Source of the DNA: Bacteroidota bacterium
GTDB lineage: Bacteria; Bacteroidota; Bacteroidia; B-17B0; Aurantibacillaceae
Length of the DNA stretch: 64,000 nt
Direction: 5' to 3'
Assembly (NCBI GenBank): GCA_016702705.1
Contig: JADJDM010000017.1
Span: 62,001-126,000, forward strand
Below the pieces are notes generated by a model. The model saw only the letters and a list, made by a program, of their open reading frames with translations, was not told the DNA's origin and ran no database searches. Every line of letters begins with the position of its first letter. Positions within the stretch are counted from its first letter, which is position 1. Made by a program: the position numbers and the translations under genes. This document shows, one piece after another, positions 54,966 through 64,000 of the stretch.

Positions 54966-55886
54966 ATGAAAAATATATTTTCACTACTACTACTGATGCT
55001 ATTGGGCGGAACAATTACCGCACAACAAGATCCGCAGTTTACACAGTACATGTATAATACTATTTCTGTAAATCCCGGGTATGCAGGCAGTAGAGGAGCC
55101 TTAACGCTTGGCGGCTTACATAGAAGTCAGTGGGTTGGCATTGAAGGTGCTCCTGTTACGCAAACAGTATTTGTGCATTCTCCAATTGTTAATGATAAAA
55201 TGGGATTAGGTTTCTCTGCAGTTAATGATAAAATTGGGCCTATCAACCAAACATTTTTGTATGGTGACTTTGCTTATCATCTTAAACTTACTAAAACATT
55301 AAAACTTGGTTTAGGTTTAAAAGCAGGTGTAAATATGTTCCAACCCAAAATTGCATCATTAGAAACTGCAGCCGCAAACGACCCGAGTTTTGTAAATACT
55401 ACATTACGTAGAACCGTTGCTCCTAATGTTGGAGGAGGCTTTTACTTATACAGCGACAAGTTTTATGTTGGCGCTAGTTCTCCAAAAATGTTACAAAACA
55501 AATTAAGAACAGGAGATAGCACGCAAAGTAATATTTTAGAAAAACGTCATGCATTCTTAATTGGCGGTTTAATTATTAAAGTAAGTGATAATGTAAAAAT
55601 TAAGCCGACCATTTTAACCAAAATAACTCAAGGCGCGCCTGTATCAATAGATGGAACAGTAGAAGCTTTAGTTAATGACAAATGGTCGTTTGGCGTAGCG
55701 CATCGTTGGAAAGAATCACTAAGTGGTTTATTTGGAGTAAACTTAACTCAACAATTTAAAGTTGGTTTTGCTTACGATTACACACTTACTAAACTTCAAA
55801 AATACAATAGCGGTAGTTTTGAAATCATGTTAATGTATGACTTTATTACTAAAAGAGATAAGTTAAAATCACCACGTTATTTCTAA
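54966..55886 (+). CDS. PorP/SprF-family outer-membrane protein
   Basis: Signal peptide from the ATG at 54966 (MKNIFSLLLLMLLGG, cleavage near TAQQ); an ATG at 54948 would add six residues. The family start DPQFTQYMYNTISVNPGYAG is present, as are GGLHRSQWVGIEGAP, LGFSAVNDKIGP, the LKLGLGLKAGV strands and the GSFEIMLMYDF end. PorP/SprF proteins help the type B CHU_C cargo leave or attach at the surface. It follows the adhesin gene directly, the classical sprB-sprF order. Confidence 0.95.
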   Translation: MKNIFSLLLLMLLGGTITAQQDPQFTQYMYNTISVNPGYAGSRGALTLGGLHRSQWVGIEGAPVTQTVFVHSPIVNDKMGLGFSAVNDKIGPINQTFLYGDFAYHLKLTKTLKLGLGLKAGVNMFQPKIASLETAAANDPSFVNTTLRRTVAPNVGGGFYLYSDKFYVGASSPKMLQNKLRTGDSTQSNILEKRHAFLIGGLIIKVSDNVKIKPTILTKITQGAPVSIDGTVEALVNDKWSFGVAHRWKESLSGLFGVNLTQQFKVGFAYDYTLTKLQKYNSGSFEIMLMYDFITKRDKLKSPRYF

Positions 55887-55910
55887 TATTAAAACAGATT
55901 AAAGAATAAG

Positions 55911-58196
55911 ATGAAAAATAAAATAATTTACATTTTTTGTGCGGGAATTTTAGCAACCAGTTCTTTAGTTGCACAAACTGCAAAACAAAAGCGTGCAGAT
56001 AAATACTACGAGGCCTTTGCTTATGTTAAAGCAGCGAGTTTGTATGAGGACTTAGTAAAACAAAAAATCGCTAGCGACCAAACCCTTAAAAGACTTGCTG
56101 ATAGCTACAATCATTCTGGTAATTACCTAAAAGCTGAGGAATGGTACTCTAAATTATATTTAGAAAATAAGGCTGATGCAGAGGAAACCTACTCATACTC
56201 GCAAGTGCTAAAAGCGAATGGAAAAGAAATAGAAGCTGAAAAAGTTCTTGAAAAATTCTATACTATAAAAGGAGGAGATTCTCGGGCTATTGAGTTTAAC
56301 AAGAAAAAAGCTGACATAATAAAACTAAAAACCGAGAAACCTTATTTTACTGTAAACAACATTGAAGGCAACTCAGCAGAAGCAGATTTTTCACCTACAT
56401 TTTGGAATGATCAAGTCCTATTTGTATCGGGTCGCCAAGCATCCATTTCGAATGTTGCAATTCATACATGGAATGATAAACCATTTCTAAACTTATTTGT
56501 TGCTAAGCCAGATGCAAGTAAAAATTTTACTGAGATTAAAAAGTTTGAAGGTAAAGTAAACACTAAATATCATGAAGGACCTTCTTGTTTTACTAAAGAT
56601 GGTAATACCATTTATTTTACACGTAATAATTATTTTAAAGGAAAATATAAAAAGAGTAAAACTGGAGTTAATATGCTCGAGTTATATAAAGCTGTTAAAA
56701 AAGATGGGAAATGGGCAACAGATAAATTAAATGTTGATAACGACGAATATAGTGTTGGGCATCCTACATTAAGTTCAGATGAAAAAACATTGTACTTTGT
56801 TTCTGATATGCCAGGTGGATTAGGCGGAACGGATATTTGGAAATCAAGTATTAATACTGACGGAACACTAGGAGCTCCGGTTAATGTTGGAGCACCAATT
56901 AATACCGAAGGAAATGAAATGTTTCCATTTATGTCGAGTGAAAATGTATTGTATTTTAGTTCAAACGGACATTTAGGATTTGGAGAGTTGGACGTATTTG
57001 CAGCTCAACCATCAAAAGATGGTTCATATAGTAAAGTAATGAATTTAGGAGTACAAGTAAATACAGGTAAAGATGATTTCGGTTTTGTATTAGATAAAGA
57101 GAGTAAATTCGGATATCTTTCATCTAATCGCGATGGTGGAGCTGGAGATGATGATATTTATGCTGTAACAGCAGCCCGTCCATTAAAAGTAAATTACTTT
57201 ATAAAAGGAACCGCTTTTGAAAAGGGCACCACAACTCCACTTGCTAATTCAAAAATCGACATGAAAGATGCAAGTGGTAATGTTGTTAAAACAATAACCA
57301 CTAATGAAACTGGAGCTTATGAATTTGAAGTAGAACCTCAATTAGAATATTCACTTGCTGGAACAAAAGAAAAATATTTTGATGGAGAAAACAAATTCAA
57401 CACCAATGAATTAGGTGAGAAAACTGAGTTAATAAAAGATTTAAACTTAGAAAAAGATCCAGGAATGGCGTTTCGCATTTTGGTTACCGATGGAAAAACA
57501 AAAGAGCCATTACAAGGTGTTAGCTACAAAGTTACAGATTTGAAAACGGGACAAGTAATTATGGCTGACGCTACTCCTTTAACCGGTGATGCATTAAAAC
57601 CTTTAACTGATAAAAAAATTAATGATGTCCTATCATATAAAATTGAATTAGTTAAAGAGGGATATTTTCCAAAAACAGTAAACTTTAACCAAACTATTGC
57701 AAAGCCAGGAATTATTAATGCACATGACGCATTAGATTTAACGATGGATAAAGAAGTAAAAGACTTACGCGATTTAGTTGTGATAAACGACATCCGATTT
57801 GACGTAAACAAATTTAATATTCGCCCAGATGCAGCAATTGAATTGAATAAAGTTGTGGAGGTTATGAATAAATACCCTGACATGGTTGTAGAATTAGGCT
57901 CGCATACTGATTGTCGTGCTTCTATTAAATACAATGCAACTTTATCAGACAAACGCGCTAAAGCTTCGGCTGCATATATTAAATCTAAAATAACAAATCC
58001 AACGCGAATTAATGGAAAAGGTTATGGCGAATCAAAACTTTTAAATGGCTGCGCTTGTGAAGGAACAGTAAAATCTACTTGTACAGAGGAAGAACATCAA
58101 CAAAATCGTCGTACAGAGTTTAAAATTTTATCGATGGGTGCAAATGCGAAAAATGTTGATGTGAAAAACAACAGCACTAATTCTTTTGGTAAATAA
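55911..58196 (+). CDS. OmpA-family protein with TPR, PD40 propeller and carboxypeptidase-regulatory-like domains
   Basis: Signal peptide (cleavage near VAQT). Domains in order: TPR-like helices (about 20-130, ADKYYEAFAYVKAASLYEDL), WD40-like PD40 beta-propeller (about 140-425, e.g. HPTLSSDEKTLYFVSDMPGG), carboxypeptidase-regulatory-like beta-sandwiches (about 430-600) and an OmpA C-terminal domain (about 625-745; VINDIRFDVNKFNIRP, VELGSHTDCRASIKYN, LSDKRAKASAAYI) that binds peptidoglycan. Similar proteins (PorE-like) follow sprF genes in many Bacteroidota. Last gene of the operon that starts at 42573; a perfect terminator hairpin follows. Confidence 0.93.
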   Translation: MKNKIIYIFCAGILATSSLVAQTAKQKRADKYYEAFAYVKAASLYEDLVKQKIASDQTLKRLADSYNHSGNYLKAEEWYSKLYLENKADAEETYSYSQVLKANGKEIEAEKVLEKFYTIKGGDSRAIEFNKKKADIIKLKTEKPYFTVNNIEGNSAEADFSPTFWNDQVLFVSGRQASISNVAIHTWNDKPFLNLFVAKPDASKNFTEIKKFEGKVNTKYHEGPSCFTKDGNTIYFTRNNYFKGKYKKSKTGVNMLELYKAVKKDGKWATDKLNVDNDEYSVGHPTLSSDEKTLYFVSDMPGGLGGTDIWKSSINTDGTLGAPVNVGAPINTEGNEMFPFMSSENVLYFSSNGHLGFGELDVFAAQPSKDGSYSKVMNLGVQVNTGKDDFGFVLDKESKFGYLSSNRDGGAGDDDIYAVTAARPLKVNYFIKGTAFEKGTTTPLANSKIDMKDASGNVVKTITTNETGAYEFEVEPQLEYSLAGTKEKYFDGENKFNTNELGEKTELIKDLNLEKDPGMAFRILVTDGKTKEPLQGVSYKVTDLKTGQVIMADATPLTGDALKPLTDKKINDVLSYKIELVKEGYFPKTVNFNQTIAKPGIINAHDALDLTMDKEVKDLRDLVVINDIRFDVNKFNIRPDAAIELNKVVEVMNKYPDMVVELGSHTDCRASIKYNATLSDKRAKASAAYIKSKITNPTRINGKGYGESKLLNGCACEGTVKSTCTEEEHQQNRRTEFKILSMGANAKNVDVKNNSTNSFGK

Positions 58197-58259
58197 TAAG
58201 GTTGAGAAATCAAGATTACCTTAATCACATTTTAGATTTTCATTTGTGTTTAGTTCAGA

Positions 58260-58287
58260 AAAAGGAGAAGCAATTGCTTCTCCTTTT
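58260..58287. terminator. Bidirectional terminator between convergent operons
   Basis: Fully self-complementary 28-base sequence: AAAAGGAGAAGCAA followed by its complement TTGCTTCTCCTTTT. It separates the OmpA gene from the convergent PepSY gene. Confidence 0.85.
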
Positions 58288-58341
58288 AAATTTCTATACA
58301 AACATTTTAAATATATAGTTTAACCGACAAATACAATTTAA

Positions 58342-59432
58342 TTATACTGCTCCTTTTCTTGGCTTATTCCTCCTCTTCCAAATCATAAAACCAGTAATAG
58401 GTAAACTTGCTGCAATTAAAGACGCAATAAAATTTATTATTTGCCCAGCTAATCCAAGTATTTTTCCTGTGTGAATATTATAAAGATTCATTTTTATTTT
58501 ATCTGCTACAGAAGCTTTATCATATTGTTCAATCTTTAAAAGTTTATACTCATATTGATCAAAAGAATATTGACTGCGCTTTACTAAGTATGATTCGTTT
58601 GAAGATTGCACTCGAAACTTAATTACACCAACCGAGTCCTCAGGCAAACTAATAAAATAATTGCTATTATCTCCAATACTCCCCTTTTGAATCGCGTCTA
58701 AAATTTTTTGAAGCGAAACAGTTGATTTGTTACCTGAATAATTGGACTTTATTTTCTTCTCCTCTTTCTTGGAGCCAGTTACCCAATACAAACTATTCTC
58801 AACACTTTTAAACGACCATATTAATCCAGTTAACACAACAAACAATAAAAAAATAGAAGCATAAAAACCAAGCACACTATGTAAATCGTAATTGCGCCTG
58901 CTTTTATTTGCACGTAATGCAATTACAATCTTTCCTTTAATTCGTTTTATTCTTTTGGGCCACCACAAAATTATTCCTGAAATCAACATTACTAAAAAAA
59001 CAATTGCTGAAATTCCAGTTATCTTTTTTCCCACATCGCCTAAATATAGGCTGCGATGAATTTTAAGAACAATGCCAAAAAAATCTTCCTCCATGCTCAC
59101 TGTACCTTGAATTTCTCCAGTATATGGGTTTAGATAAACGATTTTCTTTTTGGCAAAAACACCTCAACACATACATTTTTATCAGCTTTTAGCGAAAGTG
59201 ATTTAATCTTTTCCTTAGGATACTTTTTCTTTACTATGTGAATTATCTCATCAATGCTCTTTGGTGTTTTGATATCATCTGTTACACATGTTATATCCTC
59301 ATACATGTATGATCTAAATTCCTTTTCAAAAGAGTACAAACATCCTGTTGCCGCAACAACAAACACTACAATACCTGATAATAATCCCAACCAAAGATGA
59401 AGGAAACGAATGACCTTTTTAAATTTACTCAT
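58342..59432 (-). CDS. PepSY-associated membrane protein (iron-uptake type), one frameshift
   Basis: N-terminal part: FLHLWLGLLSGIVVFVVAATG (first transmembrane helix with the conserved H-x-W-x-G) and a periplasmic PepSY domain (DEIIHIVKKKYPKEKI). The frame ends at KRKSFI; the neighbouring frame continues VYLNPYTGEIQGTVS, then IHRSLYLGDVGKKI and two more helix groups (GIILWWPKRIKRIKG, YDLHSVLGFYASIFLL). One more base in the T5 run at 59147-59151 (A run on the coding strand) joins them as LPKKKIVYLNP. The joined protein, about 360 residues, fits the PepSY_TM family that helps TonB-linked siderophore reduction or release. It starts 21 bases after the receptor gene. Confidence 0.88.
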
Positions 59433-59453
59433 ACAAATTCAGTAATAGTTGAA

Positions 59454-61829
59454 TTAAAATTTTTGAGTAAAGGTTGCTACAATTTGACGCGGAGCAATTG
59501 GATTTACACTATTGTCATCGTGCACATTATAACTATCTGCATTAAGTACATTCGATACTTTTAATCGAACAGAAGTGCTTTTCTTTTTATAACTAACACT
59601 TACATCTAAATTTGAATAATCAGGAAGCGGGATTAATTTATAGGAATCATTTGCAACAGTAAGTCTTGTTGACCTTCCAGCCATACGCTCACCAATATAT
59701 ACTACACCAACTCCAGTAGAAAAATATTTTAAACATTTAATAGTTGTCTTACTCAAATTATAATTAACACTTCCATTAGCTGTATGATTTGGGTTGTATC
59801 TTAATAAACTTCCAACAATATAGATGTTGCTTTTTGTGTAACGACTTTCGTTAAAACTATAGCCTGCTATTAAAGATAGTCCTTTCCATTCTTTTGTCAT
59901 TACATCTAACTCAAGTCCTTTGCTTGTAACCTCTCCTGCCAATTCCTTTATGTTTGTATTGGTATTACCATCAACTAAGCTCATTTGAGCTAGGTTACTG
60001 TTTTGAATTTGATAAATAGTTAAGTTAACTGAAAGTAATCCCTCGAAAAAATCATTTTTAATTCCTGCCTCGTATTGTTGAAACAAGGACGGCAGAAGTG
60101 CGTTACCATTAATATCTACACCCGAGTTAGGAGTAAATGAATTAGAATAACTTGCAAACAAAGCCATTGTTTTTATTGGTTGATACACCAATCCAACACG
60201 TGGAGAAAGAGCATTATCAAATTGACGTGTTTTAACTGTTGCCTTTGTTGAAACTGTATACACATCACTAAACGTTTCTAAATAAGACCAGCGTGCTCCA
60301 ACTAACAACTTCACTTTTTTGTGCAAACTAATTAAATCTTGAACATAAACACCTGCTCTGCTTATTGGACTTGTTGTAAGCGTTCGTTGTGTTAGCTCTG
60401 GAATATCATTGCGTTGCTTGTATTTGTTTAAATCAAAAACATTAATCGAATCATATTTTGTTAATGCATTATAAGCGAGTGTATTTGTATTGTATCTATC
60501 CGCATCAATACCAACTAAAAAAATATGTGAAATTTTACCTGTAGAAAATTTACCTGTAAGGTCGAGTTGCGAAATGTAATATTCCTCATCCACTTGTGTT
60601 CTTTGCAAGCCTCTTACCCAATTTCCATTTGCTCTAACAAATTGGCTATTGCTATTTGGTCGTTGATTAGCAAACAAATCGCTTTGAAATTTTTGATACG
60701 ATGTTGTGCTTTTAATTTGCCACTTATCATTAAAACGATGAGTTAATGATACAGTTGAACTTTGTTGCTCTACTTTATTATATGACCAAGAGACTCCAAT
60801 AAATCTATCTCTTGGAATATCAATTAATTCATAATTAATTGCCCCAACACCAAAATCAGCAGTACGTTTATCATTTAAGTAATCGCCTTCAAGCAATAGT
60901 TCTGTTTTTTTTCCAAGTTTAATAAGAAAAGAAGGATTAATATAATAACGCTCACTTTTTACTTGATCGCGAAAACTTCTGGCTTTTTCAAAAGAAGTAT
61001 TAATGCGGTATGCAGCTGTTTGTTTTTCATTTAATGAACCATACACATCAACCGAAGGACGATAATAATCATAACTTCCCGTTCTAAATGAAACTTCACC
61101 ACCTTTTTCGAACAAAGGTTTTTTCGTTACTAAATTTATTACTCCACCTGCCGCTACATTTCCAAATAGTATTGCTGAACTTCCTTTCAAAACTTCTAAT
61201 CTTTCAAGTGAACTCATTTCAGGCATTGCAGCATTATTAAAACGAATTCCATTTTTAAATGTATTACTGCTTCCGTATGCAAAGCCCCTTCCTGCCAGCT
61301 CTTCTTGGTAACCACCTGTTGTTCCCATTAAATACAAGCCATTAAAATTCTTAACAGCATCGCTCATTCGTGTTGTTTGTTGTTGATCAAGAACTTCCTT
61401 ATTAAGTGTTGAAACACTTTGGGGAAGATCCATTGGCTTAATATCAACCTTACCAACAGAAACTGATTTTTCGTTAAATGACTTTTCGGAAACAATTACA
61501 ATTTCATCCAATTGCTTTGATGTTTCTTTTAAAAGAATTTCAGGAACAAAAGTAGTTTCATTTTCTTTCACTTCAATTGTTTGTTCTATACTTTCGAGTC
61601 CTAAGTATGAAATAAATAAAATATAATTTCCAGCTTCGATACTGCTGAATTCAAATTCACCCTTCGTATTTACATTAGTTGATTTAGTTGTTCCCTTAAG
61701 TGTAACCGTTAAAAAATCTGCTGGTCTTCCATCTGCCGACTTTACATTTCCCTGAATACTTCCAGTTTGAGCATAAGAAAATGAAGATATAATTACTAAT
61801 AGTGATAAATATAAAAATTTGAGATTCAT
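59454..61829 (-). CDS. TonB-dependent siderophore receptor
   Basis: Signal peptide (MNLKFLYLSLLVIISSFS, cleavage near YAQT), a carboxypeptidase-regulatory-like beta domain (about 25-105), plug domain (IDLPQSV-like DLPQSVSTLNKEVLDQQ, LEVLKGSSAILFGNVAAGGVINLVTK) and a 22-strand barrel ending in the aromatic residue of VATFTQKF. 791 residues. The plug motif and the PepSY partner point to ferric siderophores such as catecholates or hydroxamates. Three palindromes lie just upstream. Confidence 0.94.
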   Translation of the reverse strand: MNLKFLYLSLLVIISSFSYAQTGSIQGNVKSADGRPADFLTVTLKGTTKSTNVNTKGEFEFSSIEAGNYILFISYLGLESIEQTIEVKENETTFVPEILLKETSKQLDEIVIVSEKSFNEKSVSVGKVDIKPMDLPQSVSTLNKEVLDQQQTTRMSDAVKNFNGLYLMGTTGGYQEELAGRGFAYGSSNTFKNGIRFNNAAMPEMSSLERLEVLKGSSAILFGNVAAGGVINLVTKKPLFEKGGEVSFRTGSYDYYRPSVDVYGSLNEKQTAAYRINTSFEKARSFRDQVKSERYYINPSFLIKLGKKTELLLEGDYLNDKRTADFGVGAINYELIDIPRDRFIGVSWSYNKVEQQSSTVSLTHRFNDKWQIKSTTSYQKFQSDLFANQRPNSNSQFVRANGNWVRGLQRTQVDEEYYISQLDLTGKFSTGKISHIFLVGIDADRYNTNTLAYNALTKYDSINVFDLNKYKQRNDIPELTQRTLTTSPISRAGVYVQDLISLHKKVKLLVGARWSYLETFSDVYTVSTKATVKTRQFDNALSPRVGLVYQPIKTMALFASYSNSFTPNSGVDINGNALLPSLFQQYEAGIKNDFFEGLLSVNLTIYQIQNSNLAQMSLVDGNTNTNIKELAGEVTSKGLELDVMTKEWKGLSLIAGYSFNESRYTKSNIYIVGSLLRYNPNHTANGSVNYNLSKTTIKCLKYFSTGVGVVYIGERMAGRSTRLTVANDSYKLIPLPDYSNLDVSVSYKKKSTSVRLKVSNVLNADSYNVHDDNSVNPIAPRQIVATFTQKF

Positions 61830-62134
61830 AAATAGTTTGTTTTACGGCTACAAAGTAAGCGAGTACAAAAAATTCAAACAATACCTCAAAGAAGGTATTT
61901 ATAATTAGTCTAAATAAGAAAAGTATAATAAAATGATAATTATCAGGCACTTATCTCCAATATTATTGAAATATTTTCCTAGTAAGTGGGGCAATTTATC
62001 TATTTAACTGCACAACATCCAAATCGATTTGGAGCCTTTATGTGCACAAACAAAAACTATAATCAAATGAAAAGGCGAAGAATAATTAATTTCTTGGAAC
62101 TGATTTAAATCTTACTTTTGTCTCCCAACAAAAC
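61830..62134. other. Control region upstream of the siderophore receptor
   Basis: About 305 bases without a convincing gene. It contains three dyads within 70 bases: AATACCT-N6-AGGTATT (61880-61899), TTAGTCTAA (61905-61913) and TGATAATTATCA (61934-61945). Confidence 0.5.
61880..61945. promoter_or_regulatory. Cluster of palindromes resembling iron-regulator boxes
   Basis: TGATAATTATCA resembles half of a Fur box (GATAATGATAATCATTATC); TTAGTCTAA has the TTAG/CTAA arms of DtxR/IdeR-type boxes; AATACCT/AGGTATT is a perfect 7-base dyad with a 6-base spacer. Position before a siderophore receptor fits iron control, but no box is a full match. Confidence 0.4.
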
Positions 62135-62221
62135 GGAAACTTGTCAGAGTGGTCGAACGAGCCCGCTTGGAAAGCGTGTATACGGGTAACCGTATCGAGG
62201 GTTCGAATCCCTCAGTTTCCG
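62135..62221 (+). tRNA. tRNA-Ser (GGA)
   Basis: Acceptor stem GGAAACT (62135-62141) pairs with AGTTTCC (62214-62220), discriminator G. Anticodon loop TTGGAAA (62167-62173) with anticodon GGA at 62169-62171. Long variable arm ACGGGTAACCGT typical of serine tRNA; T-arm GAGGGTTCGAATCCCTC. 3' CCA not encoded. Confidence 0.97.
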
Positions 62222-62230
62222 CACTAAACA

Positions 62231-62268
62231 AAAGAAGCCATTGCAAAACTGCAATGGCTTCTTTTTTT
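62231..62268 (+). terminator. Rho-independent terminator after tRNA-Ser
   Basis: Arms AGAAGCCATTGCA and TGCAATGGCTTCT with a 4-base loop, followed by T run. It also separates the convergent phnA gene. Confidence 0.9.
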
Positions 62269-62285
62269 AAATAAATATCTTAATC

Positions 62286-62846
62286 CTAAATCGCCTTCTT
62301 AACATACTTAGTTAATATCACAATTACTTGCTCATTAACCTTTCCTTCAATTTGGTCAGTATTATCACTTACTAATTTTATACGTTTTACAACTGTTCCT
62401 TTTGATGCGGTAAAGCTTGTGCCTTTTACATTTAAGCCCTGTGTTAACACAACTGTATCGCCAGCTTCTAAAACGTTTCCAAATGCATCTTTATGCACAG
62501 CTGCAACTTCCAAAGCGCTCATTGCCCATTGTATTGTATCTTCATCTAAATCAACCGAGTTAATTAAATTACTTGCCCAATCTTCCTCTTTATATCCTTG
62601 CAAAATTCTATAACTTAAAGCTTGAACACTTGGCTCTGGATTCCAAATACTTCCTTCTAAACAACGCCAGTGAAAAGCTGATTCCTTATCATCAATGGCT
62701 GCTAAACAAGTATTGCAAACGGCAACTTGATTTTCGATTGACTCGTCGTTTTTCGGACTTACTGTATATTCTTCGGTTGCAGCTTCAGCAGCACATAGCT
62801 CACACATATCGCCACAACGATCTTTAAGTTTTTGACTAATTGACAT
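62286..62846 (-). CDS. phnA: PhnA-family protein
   Basis: PhnA-type protein with N-terminal zinc-ribbon-like cysteines (CGDMCELC and VAVCNTCLAAI) and the C-terminal PhnA domain (DAFGNVLEAGDTVVLTQGLNVKGTS, a small SH3-like barrel). The mid region FHWRCLEGSIWNPEPSVQ is characteristic of the longer Bacteroidota form. Despite the name it is not tied to the C-P lyase operon; it has been linked to other roles. A perfect -7 element TACTTTTG (62903-62910) and a dyad GCAATTGATAATTGC (62876-62890) lie upstream. Confidence 0.9.
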   Translation of the reverse strand: MSISQKLKDRCGDMCELCAAEAATEEYTVSPKNDESIENQVAVCNTCLAAIDDKESAFHWRCLEGSIWNPEPSVQALSYRILQGYKEEDWASNLINSVDLDEDTIQWAMSALEVAAVHKDAFGNVLEAGDTVVLTQGLNVKGTSFTASKGTVVKRIKLVSDNTDQIEGKVNEQVIVILTKYVKKAI

Positions 62847-62875
62847 TTTAATTTTAGAATTTAATTAATAGAATA

Positions 62876-62890
62876 GCAATTGATAATTGC
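62876..62890. promoter_or_regulatory. Dyad GCAATT-GAT-AATTGC in the phnA leader
   Basis: Perfect 6-base arms, 13 bases downstream of the -7 element, so it falls at or just after the expected transcription start. It could be an operator or a leader hairpin. Confidence 0.35.
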
Positions 62891-62902
62891 AGAAATGATG
62901 GG

Positions 62903-62910
62903 CAAAAGTA
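62903..62910 (-). promoter_or_regulatory. -7 promoter element for phnA
   Basis: TACTTTTG on the minus strand, a perfect match to TAnnTTTG, 57 bases before the ATG. Confidence 0.45.
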
Positions 62911-63019
62911 TAAATTAATTTAGAATAACATAGTTTATACACCTGTTTTTGCTGTTAAGTAACAAAAGTCACATTTCAATTCAGTTAATTAAAATACATT
63001 AGCACAAAATTATTCAAAA

Positions 63020-64000
63020 ATGAAAAAATTAGTTGCACTTATCATTGTTTTTAGTGTTTCAATAAACATTGCGAAAAGTCAAAATTTGCTAGCGATTCCA
63101 GATACTATTTCAGGAACTGAGTTTAACTTAAATATTTACGACACAAGCAAAGTGTTTTACAACGGATATACCACAAATACCTTTGGTATTAACGCTGCTT
63201 ACCTTGGTCCAACCTTATTCCTAAACAAAGGCGATTCGGTTAATATGCATGTTGCAAACGAATTAATGGACACAACAACAATTCACTGGCACGGCTTACA
63301 TGTTTCTGCAATGAATGATGGCGGACCACATATTGTAATTCCTCCTAGCACTATTTGGAATCCTTCTTTTAAAGTACGCGACCACGCAGCAATGTATTGG
63401 TATCATCCTCACTTACATATGATGACAAATATGCACGCAACAATGGGTGCAGCAGGTTTAATTATTGTAAGAGACTCAACAGAAGCAACGCTTAATTTAC
63501 CTAGAACGTATGGAATAGATGATTTTCCGATTGTAATTCAATCAAAATGTTTTGATGCCAATAAACAAATTTTGGTTGACAATGCATCAGACAGTGTGAT
63601 GATGGTGAACGGTACATTAAATGCATACTTACCAGCTCCAGCGCAAGTTGTTAGGTTACGAGTTTTAAATGCATCTTCTGAAAGAGTTTATAATCTAGGA
63701 TTTCAAGGAAATCTTGCTTTTAGTCAAATTGGTTCAGATGGTGGTTTACTAAATGCACCGGTATCTTTAACACGCTTAAGACTAGCACCAGGTGAACGCG
63801 CAGAAATTTTAATTGACTTAAATGGTAAAGAAGGACAAAGTATAAATTTAATGAGTTATGCTGCCGAATTTCCGAGCGCTATATACGGTGCATTACAACC
63901 TGGCATGGGCGCAGGACAAACAATTCCTGGATACACTGCAAATGTTTTAAACGGACAAAACTTTAATATCATGGCTTTTAATGTTGTTGCGCCAACAGCA
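63020..64000 (+). CDS. Multicopper oxidase (3' end beyond window)
   Basis: From ATG 63020 a frame of 327 codons stays open to the window end. Signal peptide MKKLVALIIVFSVSINIAKS. First cupredoxin domain with copper ligands in TIHWHGLHVSA (H-x-H) and MYWYHPHLHMM (H-x-H). The second domain (DDFPIVIQSKCFDA, then RVLNASSERVYNLGF) follows; the third, with the remaining copper ligands, is cut off. The type resembles CueO/SufI-like enzymes used in copper or iron oxidation. Divergent from phnA. Confidence 0.9.
   Translation, partial: MKKLVALIIVFSVSINIAKSQNLLAIPDTISGTEFNLNIYDTSKVFYNGYTTNTFGINAAYLGPTLFLNKGDSVNMHVANELMDTTTIHWHGLHVSAMNDGGPHIVIPPSTIWNPSFKVRDHAAMYWYHPHLHMMTNMHATMGAAGLIIVRDSTEATLNLPRTYGIDDFPIVIQSKCFDANKQILVDNASDSVMMVNGTLNAYLPAPAQVVRLRVLNASSERVYNLGFQGNLAFSQIGSDGGLLNAPVSLTRLRLAPGERAEILIDLNGKEGQSINLMSYAAEFPSAIYGALQPGMGAGQTIPGYTANVLNGQNFNIMAFNVVAPTA

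Noticed and set aside
62419..62827. Plus-strand frames opposite phnA
   Set aside because: Shadows of the clear PhnA reading; no promoter or conserved motif.

Overview
The window is a low-GC (roughly one third GC) Bacteroidota chromosome segment. Three things point there. Many starts have the Bacteroidota -7 promoter element TAnnTTTG instead of a purine-rich ribosome site. Type IX secretion (T9SS) signatures recur: C-terminal sorting domains, a PorP/SprF-like protein, a gliding-type C-terminal domain, and GldL-, GldM- and GldN-like sequences. The rest is typical Bacteroidota stock: an MCE/MlaD protein, LytTR regulation behind a propeller-type kinase, and a TonB-dependent receptor with PepSY partner. 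The genus cannot be fixed from the sequence. Both ends cut genes: mlaD-like at the left, a multicopper oxidase at the right.

Layout. 1-6.4 kb: truncated MlaD-like gene, mannose-1-phosphate guanylyltransferase, a two-gene cassette of a secreted beta-rich protein and a GldN-like protein, a secreted caspase-like protein and a lipoprotein. 6.4-12.2 kb: an interrupted WG-repeat/LRR gene, a coiled-coil lipoprotein, a small membrane protein and a GldL/GldM-like hybrid. 12.2-18 kb: class Ia ribonucleotide reductase (nrdB-nrdA), a toxin-antitoxin pair and mutY. 18-29 kb: T9SS-exported proteins, a PAP2-like membrane protein, an epimerase, a CapA-family protein, an M14 peptidase, a J-domain protein and an oligopeptide-binding lipoprotein; a candidate small RNA lies near 19.5 kb. 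29-33.3 kb: cation efflux, two glycosyltransferases, a HAD phosphatase and an SDR. 33.5-38.5 kb: three outer-envelope genes with thrombospondin type 3 and SPOR domains. 38.5-42.2 kb: a LytTR two-component system. 42.5-58.2 kb: a SprB/SprF-type locus with a roughly 4000-residue repeat adhesin, its SprF-like partner and an OmpA-family protein. 58.3-64 kb: siderophore receptor plus PepSY protein, tRNA-Ser(GGA), phnA and the multicopper oxidase.

Six genes are broken by one- or two-base errors in frame, most of them single missing bases in A/T runs where protein homology continues in another frame. This looks more like uncorrected long-read sequence than decay, so these genes should not be called dead without checking reads.

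The items I consider most novel are the GldL/GldM-like hybrid protein, the over-represented 8-mer RCGGGGCA (possible Chi-like site), the candidate structured RNA, and the layered exact-period repeats of the giant adhesin.
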